The position numbers and the translations under genes are program-made. DNA of 64,000 nucleotides, taken from Enterobacillus tribolii. Lineage in GTDB: Bacteria > Pseudomonadota > Gammaproteobacteria > Enterobacterales > Enterobacteriaceae. The stretch is taken from contig NZ_QRAP01000004.1 of the NCBI RefSeq assembly GCF_003363015.1, positions 62,001-126,000 on the forward strand, read 5' to 3'. Shown here piece after piece: positions 32,427 through 40,457 of this stretch. Position 1 is the first letter of the stretch. Each line of letters begins with the position of its first letter. The notes under the pieces are model-generated. The model was not told where the DNA came from, did not search any database, and saw only the letters and a program-made list of their open reading frames with translations.

Positions 32427-32545
32427 AAAACGATTTAACCTCTTGATATTTATTACTTCAAAAGCGCGGCATTTAAGCCGGTGGTGATTATCATCGTTTT
32501 TTGGGATACATTAAAAATAGATACCATCGATAAAACAGATACATC

Positions 32546-33421
32546 ATGCGCTACTCTCCCGAAGCACTAACGGCCTTTGTGGAAACCGTTGCGGCAGGCT
32601 CCTTCTCTGCCGCCGCCCGTCGTCTGCATAAAAGCCAGTCGACCGTCAGCACTGCGATCGCCAACCTGGAAGCCGATCTGGGCGTCACGCTGTTTGACCG
32701 CTCCGGCCGTCACCCGCTGCTGACCGAACAGGGGAGACAGGTGCTCAGCCACGTGCAGGACATCCTGGCGGCCAGCGAACGGCTCGATCAGTTGGCGATT
32801 CATCTGGCGGGCGCGACGGAAATGCGCCTGACCCTGGTGCTGTCAGACACCTTCCATCCCGATGCGCTGGAAGACCTTATGCATCAGTTTGATAAGCATT
32901 ATCCGCATACGGAATTTGAATGTCTGACCGGCGAAGATGAGGACGTCATCGATCTGGTGCAGAAAGAACGCGCCCAGTTGGGGCTGCTGGAAGCGCGGAA
33001 CGCCTATCCGACCGACATCGGCGCCATCCGCATTCCGGCGCAGACCGAGATGGCGCGGTACGTCGCCTCCACTCACCCGCTGGCGTCCCAGGAAGTGCTG
33101 ACGCCGGAGCATCTGCGGGTCTGGCGCGAGCTGCGCCTGAGCACGTATCTTGAGCGCGACGCCGGTCAGGCTCAGGGGCCGGTGTGGTTGGCGCCGAACT
33201 ACCTGCTGTTGTTCGCCATGACCGTTCAGGGGTTCGGCTGGAGCACCCTCCCCTGTACCCTGGTTAATGATTTTTCGACCTCCGGCCAGCTGACGCAGCT
33301 TAACGTTCCCGGCTGGCCCAAGCTGATCTCCACCGACCTGGTCTGGAATAAGAAAACCCCGCCGGGGCCGGCGGGGAGCTGGATCCGCCACTATTTGCAG
33401 CAGCAGAAGCTTAAAAAGTGA
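32546..33421 (+). CDS. LysR-family regulator next to the PACE gene
   Basis: A 291-residue LysR protein: HTH at residues 1-60 (SPEALTAFVETVAAGSFSAAARRLHKSQSTVSTAIANLE) and a C-terminal effector-binding domain. It is divergent from the PACE efflux gene, a pairing seen for many PACE genes. Its stop is 5 bases from the convergent ipdC stop. The likely target is the efflux gene and the ligand is unknown. Confidence 0.88.
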   Translation: MRYSPEALTAFVETVAAGSFSAAARRLHKSQSTVSTAIANLEADLGVTLFDRSGRHPLLTEQGRQVLSHVQDILAASERLDQLAIHLAGATEMRLTLVLSDTFHPDALEDLMHQFDKHYPHTEFECLTGEDEDVIDLVQKERAQLGLLEARNAYPTDIGAIRIPAQTEMARYVASTHPLASQEVLTPEHLRVWRELRLSTYLERDAGQAQGPVWLAPNYLLLFAMTVQGFGWSTLPCTLVNDFSTSGQLTQLNVPGWPKLISTDLVWNKKTPPGPAGSWIRHYLQQQKLKK

Positions 33422-33426
33422 GAACC

Positions 33427-35091
33427 TCAGCCGTGCGCTGAGTTGCGCGCTTCCATGGTGCGGCACAGCACGCCCAGTAAGTCCGGCACGTCGTATTTGG
33501 GCAGCATAACTTCAACCAGGGTTAATGCCTCAGGTTTATCAATTTGTTGCAGCACCTGACGCAGTTCAGCCACCGTCTCTGCCCGGTGTACGTTGCAGGG
33601 GGCATTTTGCGATAACGCCGCAGGAATCAGTCTCCAGTTCCAGGCGGCGATATCGTTGTAGCTCTGATACGGGCCGTGTATGGCGCGTTCCACGGTATAG
33701 CCGTCATTGTTCAGCAGCAGGATCACCGGCTTCAGCCCCTGACGCAGCAGCGTGCCCAGTTCCTGAATGGTCAGTTGCGCGGACCCGTCGCCGATAATCA
33801 AAACCACACGCCGATCTGGTTGCGCCATCTGCGCTCCCAGCGTTGCCGGCAGCGTATAGCCGATGGAGCCCCACAGTGTCTGCACAGTCAATGACGCGTC
33901 TTGCGGCAAACGAACATGCGCAAAACCGAAACTGGCGGTTCCCTGCTCGGTAATGATGATATCCCCCGGCTGGAGAAACTGCTGAATCTGATGCCAGAAC
34001 GCGCGCTGGTCCAGCGTTTCCGCGCTGGCCGGAGGGGCGTCCGGCGCGGTTTCTTCCCGCAACCGCCATTCCACCGCCAATTCCCCGGCCAGCTCGTTCA
34101 GCACCCTGAGCGCTTCGCCCATTGGCAACTGGCCGAAGCGATAGCCGCCCACGCTGGCGGAAAACGGCCGCAGATCGATACGTTTTTTCTCATTTATCCG
34201 GTGCGTAAATCCCGCAGTCTGCGCATCACTCAGGCATACCCCGACGCTGATAAGCACGTCCGCCTGCTCTACCGCCGCCTTCACCGGCGGCAGACTGGCG
34301 CTGCCGGTGTAGGTTCCGCTGAAGTTAGCCTGGCTTTCATCAAGAATGCCCTTCCCCATCATCATGGTCGCGCCGGCCAGCCCCGGAAACGCGGCAAGCT
34401 TGCGCAAGGCCGCCGTCTGCCCGAAGCGTCCGGCCTGAAAATCCGTCAGCAGCGTGGTGTGGCGCGCGCCTTTCAGCAACTCCCGCGCTGCCTGGGCAAA
34501 CGCCTGCAGGCTGTCGGGCGCGCAAGGCGCGGAAATGTTTGCCGCCGCCTGCGGCAGGGCACGCAGCGGGGTTTCGGAAACATCGCTGGGCAACAGCAGG
34601 TAAACGGGACGGCGCTGCCGCACCGCTTCGCCCAACACGCGATCGATCTCCTCCACCGCATTTTCCACCGTCAGGCTGGCCTGCGCGCAGGTTACTTCAG
34701 CGGCCATACGCATAAAATGTTCGAAGTCGCCGTCGCCAAGGCTATGGTGCAGCAGGGCACGGTTCTTTTGCGCCTCCACGGAAGGCGCGCCGACGATATG
34801 GATCACCGGCAGGTATTCCGCATAACTGCCGGCCGTACCGTTGATGGCGCTGAGTTCACCGACGCCGAACGTCGTCAGCATGGCCGCCGCCGGAGCATGA
34901 CGGGCATAGCCGTCGGCGGCATAGGCGGCATTCAACTCATTGGCACAACCGACCCAGGCTAATTGCGGGTGGGCAACGACATGATCGAGAAAGTGCAGGT
35001 TATAGTCGCCGGGCACGCCGAACATGTGGCGGATGCCCAGTTGCGTTAGTCGCTCAATTAAATAGTCAGCTACGGTGTACGCTTTACTCAT
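33427..35091 (-). CDS. ipdC: Indolepyruvate/phenylpyruvate decarboxylase
   Basis: A thiamine-diphosphate enzyme that decarboxylates indole-3-pyruvate to indole-3-acetaldehyde, the key step of auxin (IAA) synthesis in plant-associated enterobacteria. At 554 residues it has the family length. The TPP-activating Glu lies in GCANELNAAYAADGYAR (~residue 52), the double His in LLHHSLGDGDF (~115), and the diphosphate/Mg site GDGSAQLTIQELG...NNDGYT near residue 430. A TyrR-type box lies ~92 bases upstream; TyrR with aromatic amino acids is the known ipdC activator in Enterobacter cloacae. A pyruvate decarboxylase role is the main alternative, but the operator and family argue for ipdC. Confidence 0.88.
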   Translation of the reverse strand: MSKAYTVADYLIERLTQLGIRHMFGVPGDYNLHFLDHVVAHPQLAWVGCANELNAAYAADGYARHAPAAAMLTTFGVGELSAINGTAGSYAEYLPVIHIVGAPSVEAQKNRALLHHSLGDGDFEHFMRMAAEVTCAQASLTVENAVEEIDRVLGEAVRQRRPVYLLLPSDVSETPLRALPQAAANISAPCAPDSLQAFAQAARELLKGARHTTLLTDFQAGRFGQTAALRKLAAFPGLAGATMMMGKGILDESQANFSGTYTGSASLPPVKAAVEQADVLISVGVCLSDAQTAGFTHRINEKKRIDLRPFSASVGGYRFGQLPMGEALRVLNELAGELAVEWRLREETAPDAPPASAETLDQRAFWHQIQQFLQPGDIIITEQGTASFGFAHVRLPQDASLTVQTLWGSIGYTLPATLGAQMAQPDRRVVLIIGDGSAQLTIQELGTLLRQGLKPVILLLNNDGYTVERAIHGPYQSYNDIAAWNWRLIPAALSQNAPCNVHRAETVAELRQVLQQIDKPEALTLVEVMLPKYDVPDLLGVLCRTMEARNSAHG

Positions 35092-35133
35092 GGTGTTAAC
35101 CCCTGAAAAAGGAAAGGACGTCGCTACACCAAA

Positions 35134-35139
35134 AGTATA
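35134..35139 (-). promoter_or_regulatory. Putative ipdC -10 element
   Basis: TATACT on the minus strand, 43 bases upstream of the ipdC start. The -35 match is poor, as expected of an activator-dependent promoter. The TyrR-type box would be centred about 65 bases upstream of the predicted start point. Confidence 0.45.
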
Positions 35140-35182
35140 GTTTTAGCTTTCTTAATTAACCCAAATGCAAAGGTTAAAGGCA

Positions 35183-35200
35183 CGTAAATTTAAGTTTACG
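35183..35200 (-). promoter_or_regulatory. TyrR box upstream of ipdC
   Basis: Symmetric CGTAAA-N6-TTTACG, matching the TyrR consensus TGTAAA-N6-TTTACA at 10 of 12 fixed positions, with a symmetric exchange at the outer base. It lies 92 bases upstream of ipdC. Confidence 0.72.
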
Positions 35201-35413
35201 AAATCGTTAATTATTTATCTTTTCTTAACATTACCGAAACACAAATAAATAAGTAAAGCTTATACTTTTCATCCGGAATACTCTCAATTTATTGAGTTAA
35301 CGCCTGTATCTCCCCCATCACCTTATTTTCTCCACATTTGCCCTGTTAATATATTCTCAACGGCCCGATACCGGGCACAGTAACACCCCTGCTCTTTTCC
35401 GAAGGAGAATGAC

Positions 35414-35737
35414 ATGTTTAAACCTGCTATCGCCGTATTAATCGCCCTGGGCTCATTACTCCCCCTGAGCCAAAGCTACGCCGGCCCGCATCACGACCGG
35501 GGATGGGGCAACAATAATCATGGCCAGCATATGGGCTGGAATAATGAACGCCACGCCAACCGCGATCACGGCTGGGATAATAAGCGCGGCTGGCATTCAC
35601 AGGGACGCTGGCACCAGGAGCGCGGCAACCACTACGGGCGCGACTGGAACAATAACCACAGCTGGAAGAAAGCGGATTTCAAATATAACGACCGGCGCTA
35701 TAACAACGCCCAGGATTGGCGGGAACGTCGTTGGTAA
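35414..35737 (+). CDS. Small secreted His/Trp/Asn/Gly-rich protein
   Basis: A 107-residue precursor with a signal peptide (MFKPAIAVLIALGSLLPLSQSYA) and an ~84-residue mature part made almost entirely of His, Asn, Trp, Gly, Arg and Asp (e.g. HHDRGWGNNNHGQHMGWNN). No cysteine is present. It sits next to mntH, where E. coli has ypeC, another small secreted His/Arg/Trp-rich protein, but the DUF2502 start of YpeC (LLPSIKLQIGD) is absent here. Metal binding in the periplasm is a fair guess from composition and neighbour. ATG at 35414 has AAGGAGAA upstream. The exact function is unknown. Confidence 0.8.
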   Translation: MFKPAIAVLIALGSLLPLSQSYAGPHHDRGWGNNNHGQHMGWNNERHANRDHGWDNKRGWHSQGRWHQERGNHYGRDWNNNHSWKKADFKYNDRRYNNAQDWRERRW

Positions 35738-35742
35738 AATAT

Positions 35743-35780
35743 AAACCGGCCGCTCACGGACGAGAGGCCGGTTTATTTTG
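35743..35780. terminator. Bidirectional terminator between the small secreted gene and mntH
   Basis: A 9-bp stem AAACCGGCC/GGCCGGTTT with an inner CTC/GAG pairing, followed by ATTTTG on the plus strand and a T-rich run on the minus strand. Confidence 0.78.
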
Positions 35781-35803
35781 ACGCCCGTGTATCATGCAGC
35801 GCG

Positions 35804-37036
35804 CTAGAACAGCATACCCAACAACAGGTAAGCATTCAGGGCGATAACCAGCACCACGATCCCGCCGCCGATGGTCTGTACGCCGCGGCCATTCACCATT
35901 TCCCCCATCAGCGCCTTGTTGCCGGTAAACGCCAGCAACGGCACCAGCGCCAGGGCAATACCGAAGCTCAGCAATACCTGGCTCAACAGCAGGATGCGCG
36001 TCGCGTCCAGCCCGGCGAGGATCACGATAAACGACGGCAGCATGGTAATGCTGCGCCGCAGCCACAGCGGAATGTGGAAATGAATAAAACCCTGCATCAC
36101 AACCTGCCCGGCCAGGGTGCCCACCACGGTAGACGACAGCCCCGCCGCCACCAGACTCAGGCCAAAAATCGTTGCTGCGGCGTTGCCCAGCAGAGGTTTC
36201 AGGGTGAGGTAGGCGTCATCCAGTTCAGTAATGCCGGTATGCCCGTTGAAGTGAAACGCCGCAGCGGCTGTCGCCATCATCGCCAGGTTCACGAAGCCGG
36301 CGATGGTCATGGCGATGGCGACGTCCAGCTTGGTTGAGGCGTAACGCTGTGCTTTGGTGCCGCCGGTTGAAGCCTGCGTCAGGGAGGAATGAAGATAGAT
36401 CACGTGCGGCATGATGGTCGCGCCCAGCACGCCGGCGGCAAGAAATACCGCATCATGCGTCGGTAAAGCAGGGAACAGCATGCCCTTGCTCAGCTCCGCC
36501 ATATCAGGGCGGGAGAAAACCAGCTCAACGATATACGCAGCGGCAACGAACAGCAGCAAACCGCCGATAACCAGCTCCAGCGGTTTTTGCCCGCGACGCT
36601 GCAACACCAGGATCAGGAAGGTGGCGATGCCAGTCAGGACCGCGCCCTGCAACAATGAGATTCCCAGTAATAGCTTGAAGCCGATGGCCGCGCCGATAAA
36701 CTCGGCCAGGTCGGTCGCCATCGCGATAATTTCAGCCTGAACCCAGTAGGCCCAGACGGCAGGCCGCGGAAAGCGATCGCGGATGTGCTCCGCCAGATTT
36801 TTTCCGGTCGCGATGCCCAGCTTGGCCGACAGCAATTGGATCAGCATCGCCATGATGTTGGCCCACACCACGACCCACAGCAGCTTGTAGCCGAAGGCAG
36901 CGCCGGCCTGGATGTTCGTGGCGAAGTTTCCGGGATCGATATAGCCGATGGCAGCAATAAAGGCGGGTCCCATCAGGGAGAGCTTGATCTTCCGTGATGC
37001 ACGTTCGGAGGTATCTATCGTGCGGATGTTCAGCAT
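35804..37036 (-). CDS. mntH: NRAMP-family Mn2+/H+ symporter MntH
   Basis: Proton-coupled manganese (and ferrous iron) importer of the inner membrane. The 410-residue protein has eleven predicted helices, the helix-1 metal-site motif [11 protein letters not shown] and the helix-6 motif [14 protein letters not shown], both intact. It is divergent from nupC, as in E. coli. Upstream are overlapping palindromes, including a Fur-like TGATAATAATTATCA, consistent with control by Fur and possibly MntR. The neighbouring His-rich secreted protein is convergent. Confidence 0.96.
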   Translation of the reverse strand: MLNIRTIDTSERASRKIKLSLMGPAFIAAIGYIDPGNFATNIQAGAAFGYKLLWVVVWANIMAMLIQLLSAKLGIATGKNLAEHIRDRFPRPAVWAYWVQAEIIAMATDLAEFIGAAIGFKLLLGISLLQGAVLTGIATFLILVLQRRGQKPLELVIGGLLLFVAAAYIVELVFSRPDMAELSKGMLFPALPTHDAVFLAAGVLGATIMPHVIYLHSSLTQASTGGTKAQRYASTKLDVAIAMTIAGFVNLAMMATAAAAFHFNGHTGITELDDAYLTLKPLLGNAAATIFGLSLVAAGLSSTVVGTLAGQVVMQGFIHFHIPLWLRRSITMLPSFIVILAGLDATRILLLSQVLLSFGIALALVPLLAFTGNKALMGEMVNGRGVQTIGGGIVVLVIALNAYLLLGMLF

Positions 37037-37058
37037 TTTCGGGACCTTTACTGCTTAG

Positions 37059-37097
37059 ATGATGTCATCATTATCAAATAAATGATAATAATTATCA
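37059..37097 (-). promoter_or_regulatory. Overlapping palindromes in the mntH promoter (Fur-like box)
   Basis: Three nested symmetric elements: ATGATG-T-CATCAT at 37059-37071, ATTATCA-N6-TGATAAT at 37070-37089, and the perfect palindrome TGATAATAATTATCA at 37083-37097. The last two resemble the GATAAT repeats of Fur boxes. The first could be the MntR site. They lie 23-61 bases upstream of mntH. Confidence 0.6.
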
Positions 37098-37234
37098 AAC
37101 TCATTTGAGAGTTACATACCTATCGCTTTAATAGGAAACAGAGCGACAGACGCCTTCATAAAACACGTTGAGTGATAACCCAATAAACGCTGAACATGCC
37201 CTGGTTAAAACACGCATTCTGGCTTTTAATAATT

Positions 37235-37290
37235 TTATCACAAAAACTAAAAATTTCTCTTACAACCAAGACTGCTTGGTTTTGTGATAA
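37235..37290. repeat. Nested inverted repeat in the mntH-nupC gap
   Basis: Outer arms TTATCACAAAA (37235-37245) and TTTTGTGATAA (37280-37290) are perfect 11-base complements. Inside lies a 7-bp stem AACCAAG/CTTGGTT (37264-37281) with loop ACTG. A third GTGATAA occurs at 37314-37320. TGTGA-type halves suggest CRP or CytR involvement in nupC control, as known in E. coli. Confidence 0.55.
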
Positions 37291-37343
37291 TTTTAACTTT
37301 TCCATTGGATTTAGTGATAATTTTTTCATTAGTTTTGATATTT

Positions 37344-37351
37344 GCTATACA
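37344..37351 (+). promoter_or_regulatory. Putative extended -10 of nupC
   Basis: TTTGCTATACA gives an extended -10 (TGCTATACA, hexamer 37346-37351). It lies ~26 bases downstream of the centre of a weak CRP-like site AGTGA-N6-TTTCA (37313-37328). The spacing is slightly short for class II, so confidence is low. Confidence 0.35.
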
Positions 37352-37423
37352 CATCTCGTTTTTAGTTAACGCGTTACATAGAATGAGCCTGAAAATCTAG
37401 CCCTCCTCAAATTTGGAGCTTTT

Positions 37424-38608
37424 ATGTCCCGTATTCTGCATTTTGTTTTGGCGATTGCAGTCGTCACGATCCTCGCCCTGCTGGTCAGCCGCGATCGCAA
37501 AAGCATTCGCTTACGTTTCGTAATCCAATTGCTGGTAGTGGAAGTTCTGTTGGCATACTTCTTCCTGAACTCCGACGTGGGATTGGGCTTTGTAAAAGGA
37601 TTCTCCGAGTTCTTTGAAAAGCTGCTGAAGTTTGCCGCCGAAGGGACCAACTTCGTCTTCGGTAATATGAGCGACAAAGGACTGGCCTTCTTCTTCCTGA
37701 ACGTCCTCTGCCCCATCGTCTTCATCTCGGCGCTGATCGGTATCCTGCAACATATCCGCGTACTGCCCGTCGTCATTCGCGCTATCGGTACGGTGCTGTC
37801 GAAAATCAACGGCATGGGCAAACTGGAGTCCTTCAACGCCGTCAGCTCATTGGTTTTGGGACAGTCAGAAAACTTCATCGCCTATAAAGACGTATTGGGC
37901 AAGATGTCGGAAAAGCGGATGTACACGATGGCGGCAACCGCCATGTCTACGGTATCCATGTCCATCGTCGGCGCCTACATGACCATGCTGGAGCCCAAAT
38001 ACGTGGTGGCCGCGCTGGTGCTTAACATGTTCAGCACCTTTATCGTTCTGTCGCTGATCAACCCGTATCAGGTTGACGGTGAAAGCGATCTGCAGCTGAA
38101 AAACACCCATGAAGGGCAAAACTTCTTCGAAATGCTGGGCGAATACATTCTGGCCGGTTTCAAGGTCGCCATTATCGTTGCGGCGATGCTGATTGGCTTT
38201 ATCGCGCTGATCTCCGCCATTAACGCCTTGTTCAGCATGCTGTTCGGTATCAGCTTCCAGGGCATTCTGGGCTACGTCTTCTACCCGTTTGCCTGGATCA
38301 TGGGCGTTCCCAGCAACGAAGCGTTGCAGGTCGGCAGCATCATGGCGACCAAGCTGGTGTCCAACGAATTTGTGGCGATGATCGACCTGCAGAAGATTGT
38401 CGGCGAGCTGTCGCCGCGCGGCGCGGGCATCCTTTCCGTATTCCTGGTTTCTTTCGCCAACTTCTCCTCAATCGGGATTGTGGCAGGCGCTATCAAAGGG
38501 CTGAACGAACATCAGGGCAACGTGGTTTCGCGCTTCGGCCTGAAACTGGTGTACGGCTCCACGCTGGTCAGCATGCTGTCGGCGTCTATTGCGGGGCTGG
38601 TGCTGTAA
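37424..38608 (+). CDS. nupC: Nucleoside/H+ symporter NupC
   Basis: Concentrative nucleoside transporter of the inner membrane, taking up nucleosides except guanosine-type in E. coli. The 394 residues align along the full length of E. coli NupC: N-terminal [44 protein letters not shown] in the substrate region, and [28 protein letters not shown] at the C-terminus. ATG at 37424 follows TTTGGAGC. A strong terminator lies immediately downstream. Confidence 0.96.
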   Translation: MSRILHFVLAIAVVTILALLVSRDRKSIRLRFVIQLLVVEVLLAYFFLNSDVGLGFVKGFSEFFEKLLKFAAEGTNFVFGNMSDKGLAFFFLNVLCPIVFISALIGILQHIRVLPVVIRAIGTVLSKINGMGKLESFNAVSSLVLGQSENFIAYKDVLGKMSEKRMYTMAATAMSTVSMSIVGAYMTMLEPKYVVAALVLNMFSTFIVLSLINPYQVDGESDLQLKNTHEGQNFFEMLGEYILAGFKVAIIVAAMLIGFIALISAINALFSMLFGISFQGILGYVFYPFAWIMGVPSNEALQVGSIMATKLVSNEFVAMIDLQKIVGELSPRGAGILSVFLVSFANFSSIGIVAGAIKGLNEHQGNVVSRFGLKLVYGSTLVSMLSASIAGLVL

Positions 38609-38618
38609 GCATCAAGGC

Positions 38619-39206
38619 TCAGGAAAAAGGCGCTGCGGCGCCTTTTTTATTGCCGGCAACCTCTTGCGCAATCCGCTGGCAAACGCGTTCAAGCGTGCGC
38701 TCATAGTCCCCGTCTATTTCAATGCAGGCAACGCCGCTTTCATCACAGCGCGTTTTCAGTGCCCGGTTCTCATCGATGACCTGCGCTATCGTGCGCTCCT
38801 CCGGCCCCTGGCGCCGTTCAATCACATTGCGGTGCCGGAGGATGCCAGTGTGGTAATGCGCGCGAATATAGCGCTCTGACAGCGCGAGAAAGACAGGAAT
38901 GATATGCCGGCGATACTCCTCAGGGAAAGACGCCAGGCGCTGCGGGAACAGATAGCATCCTTCGATAATCAGGTTTTGCCCGTTCTCGATGTTGGTGTCG
39001 ATGATGCCTTTAAGAATCGGCCACAGGCGCTGCTCTATCACGTCATCGCGATCCATCGGCGTAAAACCGCAGCGGGTGGCATCGGCGCGGTACAGCCCCA
39101 TCTTCAGATGATCTGCGGACAGATAAGGCACCAGGCAGTGTTCGAGCAAGCGCTGCGCCAGCAGGGTTTTCCCCACCGAGCTGCAGCCGCCAATCAAAAT
39201 AATCAT
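38619..39206 (-). CDS. P-loop small-molecule kinase-like protein
   Basis: A 195-residue AAA/kinase-fold protein. It opens with IILIGGCSSVGKTLLAQRLL, a Walker A P-loop of the GxxxxGKT type, and carries NLIIEGCYLFPQRL (Walker-B-like) and an Arg-rich lid (RHRNVIERRQGPEER). It resembles 2-phosphoglycerate- or zeta-toxin-like P-loop kinases, but the substrate cannot be told. ATG at 39206 with GGAGAAAGGT upstream is preferred over 39239. Its last codons are formed by the nupC terminator hairpin. Confidence 0.78.
   Translation of the reverse strand: MIILIGGCSSVGKTLLAQRLLEHCLVPYLSADHLKMGLYRADATRCGFTPMDRDDVIEQRLWPILKGIIDTNIENGQNLIIEGCYLFPQRLASFPEEYRRHIIPVFLALSERYIRAHYHTGILRHRNVIERRQGPEERTIAQVIDENRALKTRCDESGVACIEIDGDYERTLERVCQRIAQEVAGNKKGAAAPFS
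38624..38649 (+). terminator. Rho-independent terminator of nupC
   Basis: A perfect 10-bp stem AAAAAGGCGC/GCGCCTTTTT with a 4-base loop and T tract, 16 bases after the nupC stop. It overlaps the last ~9 codons of the convergent kinase gene. Confidence 0.9.
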
Positions 39207-39334
39207 ACCTTTCTCCCTATCATCTGGCGCCAGACGCACAGCTTAACCCGCTTATATCAGGCATAAATCGTAGGAAATGCTTTTTTTTGCCGAAAGACCA
39301 GGGAGAAAGAGAATCAGGGGAAGAAAGAAGTGAT

Positions 39335-39410
39335 TGGTGGAGCTAAGCGGGATCGAACCGCTGACCTCCTGCATGCCATGCAGGCGCTCTCCCAGCTGAG
39401 CTATAGCCCC
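39335..39410 (-). tRNA. tRNA-Ala (GGC)
   Basis: A 76-base tRNA with GGGGCTATAGCTCAG at the 5' end, anticodon arm CCTGCATGGCATGCAGG (anticodon GGC), TTCGATCC T-arm and encoded CCA. It is the last of three tandem copies on this strand. E. coli has two (alaX, alaW) at this position. Confidence 0.97.
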
Positions 39411-39475
39411 ACGATAGACCGTGTTCCCTGCGCGTTATTTTGCGAAGTGAACGTCACCGCAGTGATTGGGAATTT

Positions 39476-39551
<76 letters not shown>

Positions 39552-39636
39552 ACAGTTTTGTGGCATCCCACATGTGATTATTATCACAACTTTCGTAAAA
39601 ACGTTCTGACGACCATCATTTCAGACTTTGAGACGA

Positions 39637-39712
39637 TGGTGGAGCTAAGCGGGATCGAACCGCTGACCTCCTGCATGCCATGCAGGCGCTCTCCCAGCTG
39701 AGCTATAGCCCC
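39637..39712 (-). tRNA. tRNA-Ala (GGC)
   Basis: A 76-base copy, first in transcription order, identical to the copy at 39335. The promoter is visible directly upstream (TTGACA, 17 bases, TATCAT). Confidence 0.97.
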
Positions 39713-39741
39713 ATTTGACCGTTTTTGCGGGAACGGGGCGC

Positions 39742-39770
39742 ATGATATGCAACCTCCGGGAGGCTGTCAA
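39742..39770 (-). promoter_or_regulatory. Strong promoter of the tRNA-Ala operon
   Basis: The minus strand has a consensus -35 TTGACA (39765-39770), 17-base spacer and -10 TATCAT (39742-39747), followed by a GC-rich discriminator GCGCCCC. That discriminator is typical of stringently controlled stable-RNA promoters. Confidence 0.85.
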
Positions 39771-39974
39771 CGGCTAAATGCCAATCGCGGAGCAAGCGCT
39801 GAAAAAGACGCCACACATGCCTAATCCTTCGACACATAACCCTTTTTTTGATTAACAAAGTTTATATCTGACTGGTTTTTTTCTGAGCCATCTCACTGTA
39901 TGCTATTAGATGTTTATATAAGTGAATTTAGTAACGTAATCGTCCGGCCATACGTATTTGGTAGGGAAACATCT

Positions 39975-40370
39975 ATGAAGAAGGAATGGTACGCTGCAAA
40001 AGAGCTAGTCGGAATTGGTGGATTTCCCACTACACCTCAGGCAATCAATCAGAGAGCCAAGGCGGAAGGCTGGCGCAAACAGCGTCGCTCGGGAGTTCAG
40101 GGTCGCGCTATTGAATACCACATCAGCAGTTTCCCGCCCAATGTCGTAGCAGAACTCGCAGCACGCGAAGATTCTCAGGGGTATCAGGTTGAGCCACCGA
40201 ACACCATCAAGGCATGGTCAGCGATTTATTATCAGTTGACCGATGAAGAACGGGAGTTACTGACCACGTTCGTTATGCGTGAAGGCATCAATTCGCTTTT
40301 TGAGCGTTTAGGGCTTGAACGACGCAGTGCGAGCATGAAAGAAAAACCCGAGCTTGAGTGTGAAGGGTAA
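39975..40370 (+). CDS. yfeC: YfeC-like DNA-binding protein (Mu repressor/transposase-type wHTH)
   Basis: A 131-residue protein whose first ~60 residues form a Mu-type winged helix DNA-binding domain (WYAAKELVGIGGFPTTPQAINQRAKAEGWRKQ, then RSGVQGRAIEYH). The C-terminal part (LTDEERELLTTFVMREGINSLFERLG) matches E. coli YfeC, also located between the tRNA-Ala genes and gltX. ATG at 39975 (MKKEWYAAKE) is chosen; the open frame starts at 39900. The target is unknown. A phage-derived origin of the domain is likely, but the gene is part of the conserved backbone. Confidence 0.8.
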   Translation: MKKEWYAAKELVGIGGFPTTPQAINQRAKAEGWRKQRRSGVQGRAIEYHISSFPPNVVAELAAREDSQGYQVEPPNTIKAWSAIYYQLTDEERELLTTFVMREGINSLFERLGLERRSASMKEKPELECEG

Positions 40371-40408
40371 GAAAACCGGTACCCGTAGTTAAATCCAGCG
40401 TAATAAAC

Positions 40409-40442
40409 AAAAAACCGCCCCGGGAGCCATCCCAGGGCGGTT
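40409..40442 (-). terminator. Rho-independent terminator of gltX
   Basis: The minus strand has the stem AACCGCCCTGGGA/TCCCGGGGCGGTT (one G-U pair) with a 4-base loop, followed by TTTTTTG. Confidence 0.88.
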
Positions 40443-40457
40443 CTCTTATTGACGCGG

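Noticed and set aside
39900..39974. Longer start for the yfeC-like gene
   Set aside because: The extra residues do not match the family, whose domain begins at MKKEWYAAKE.
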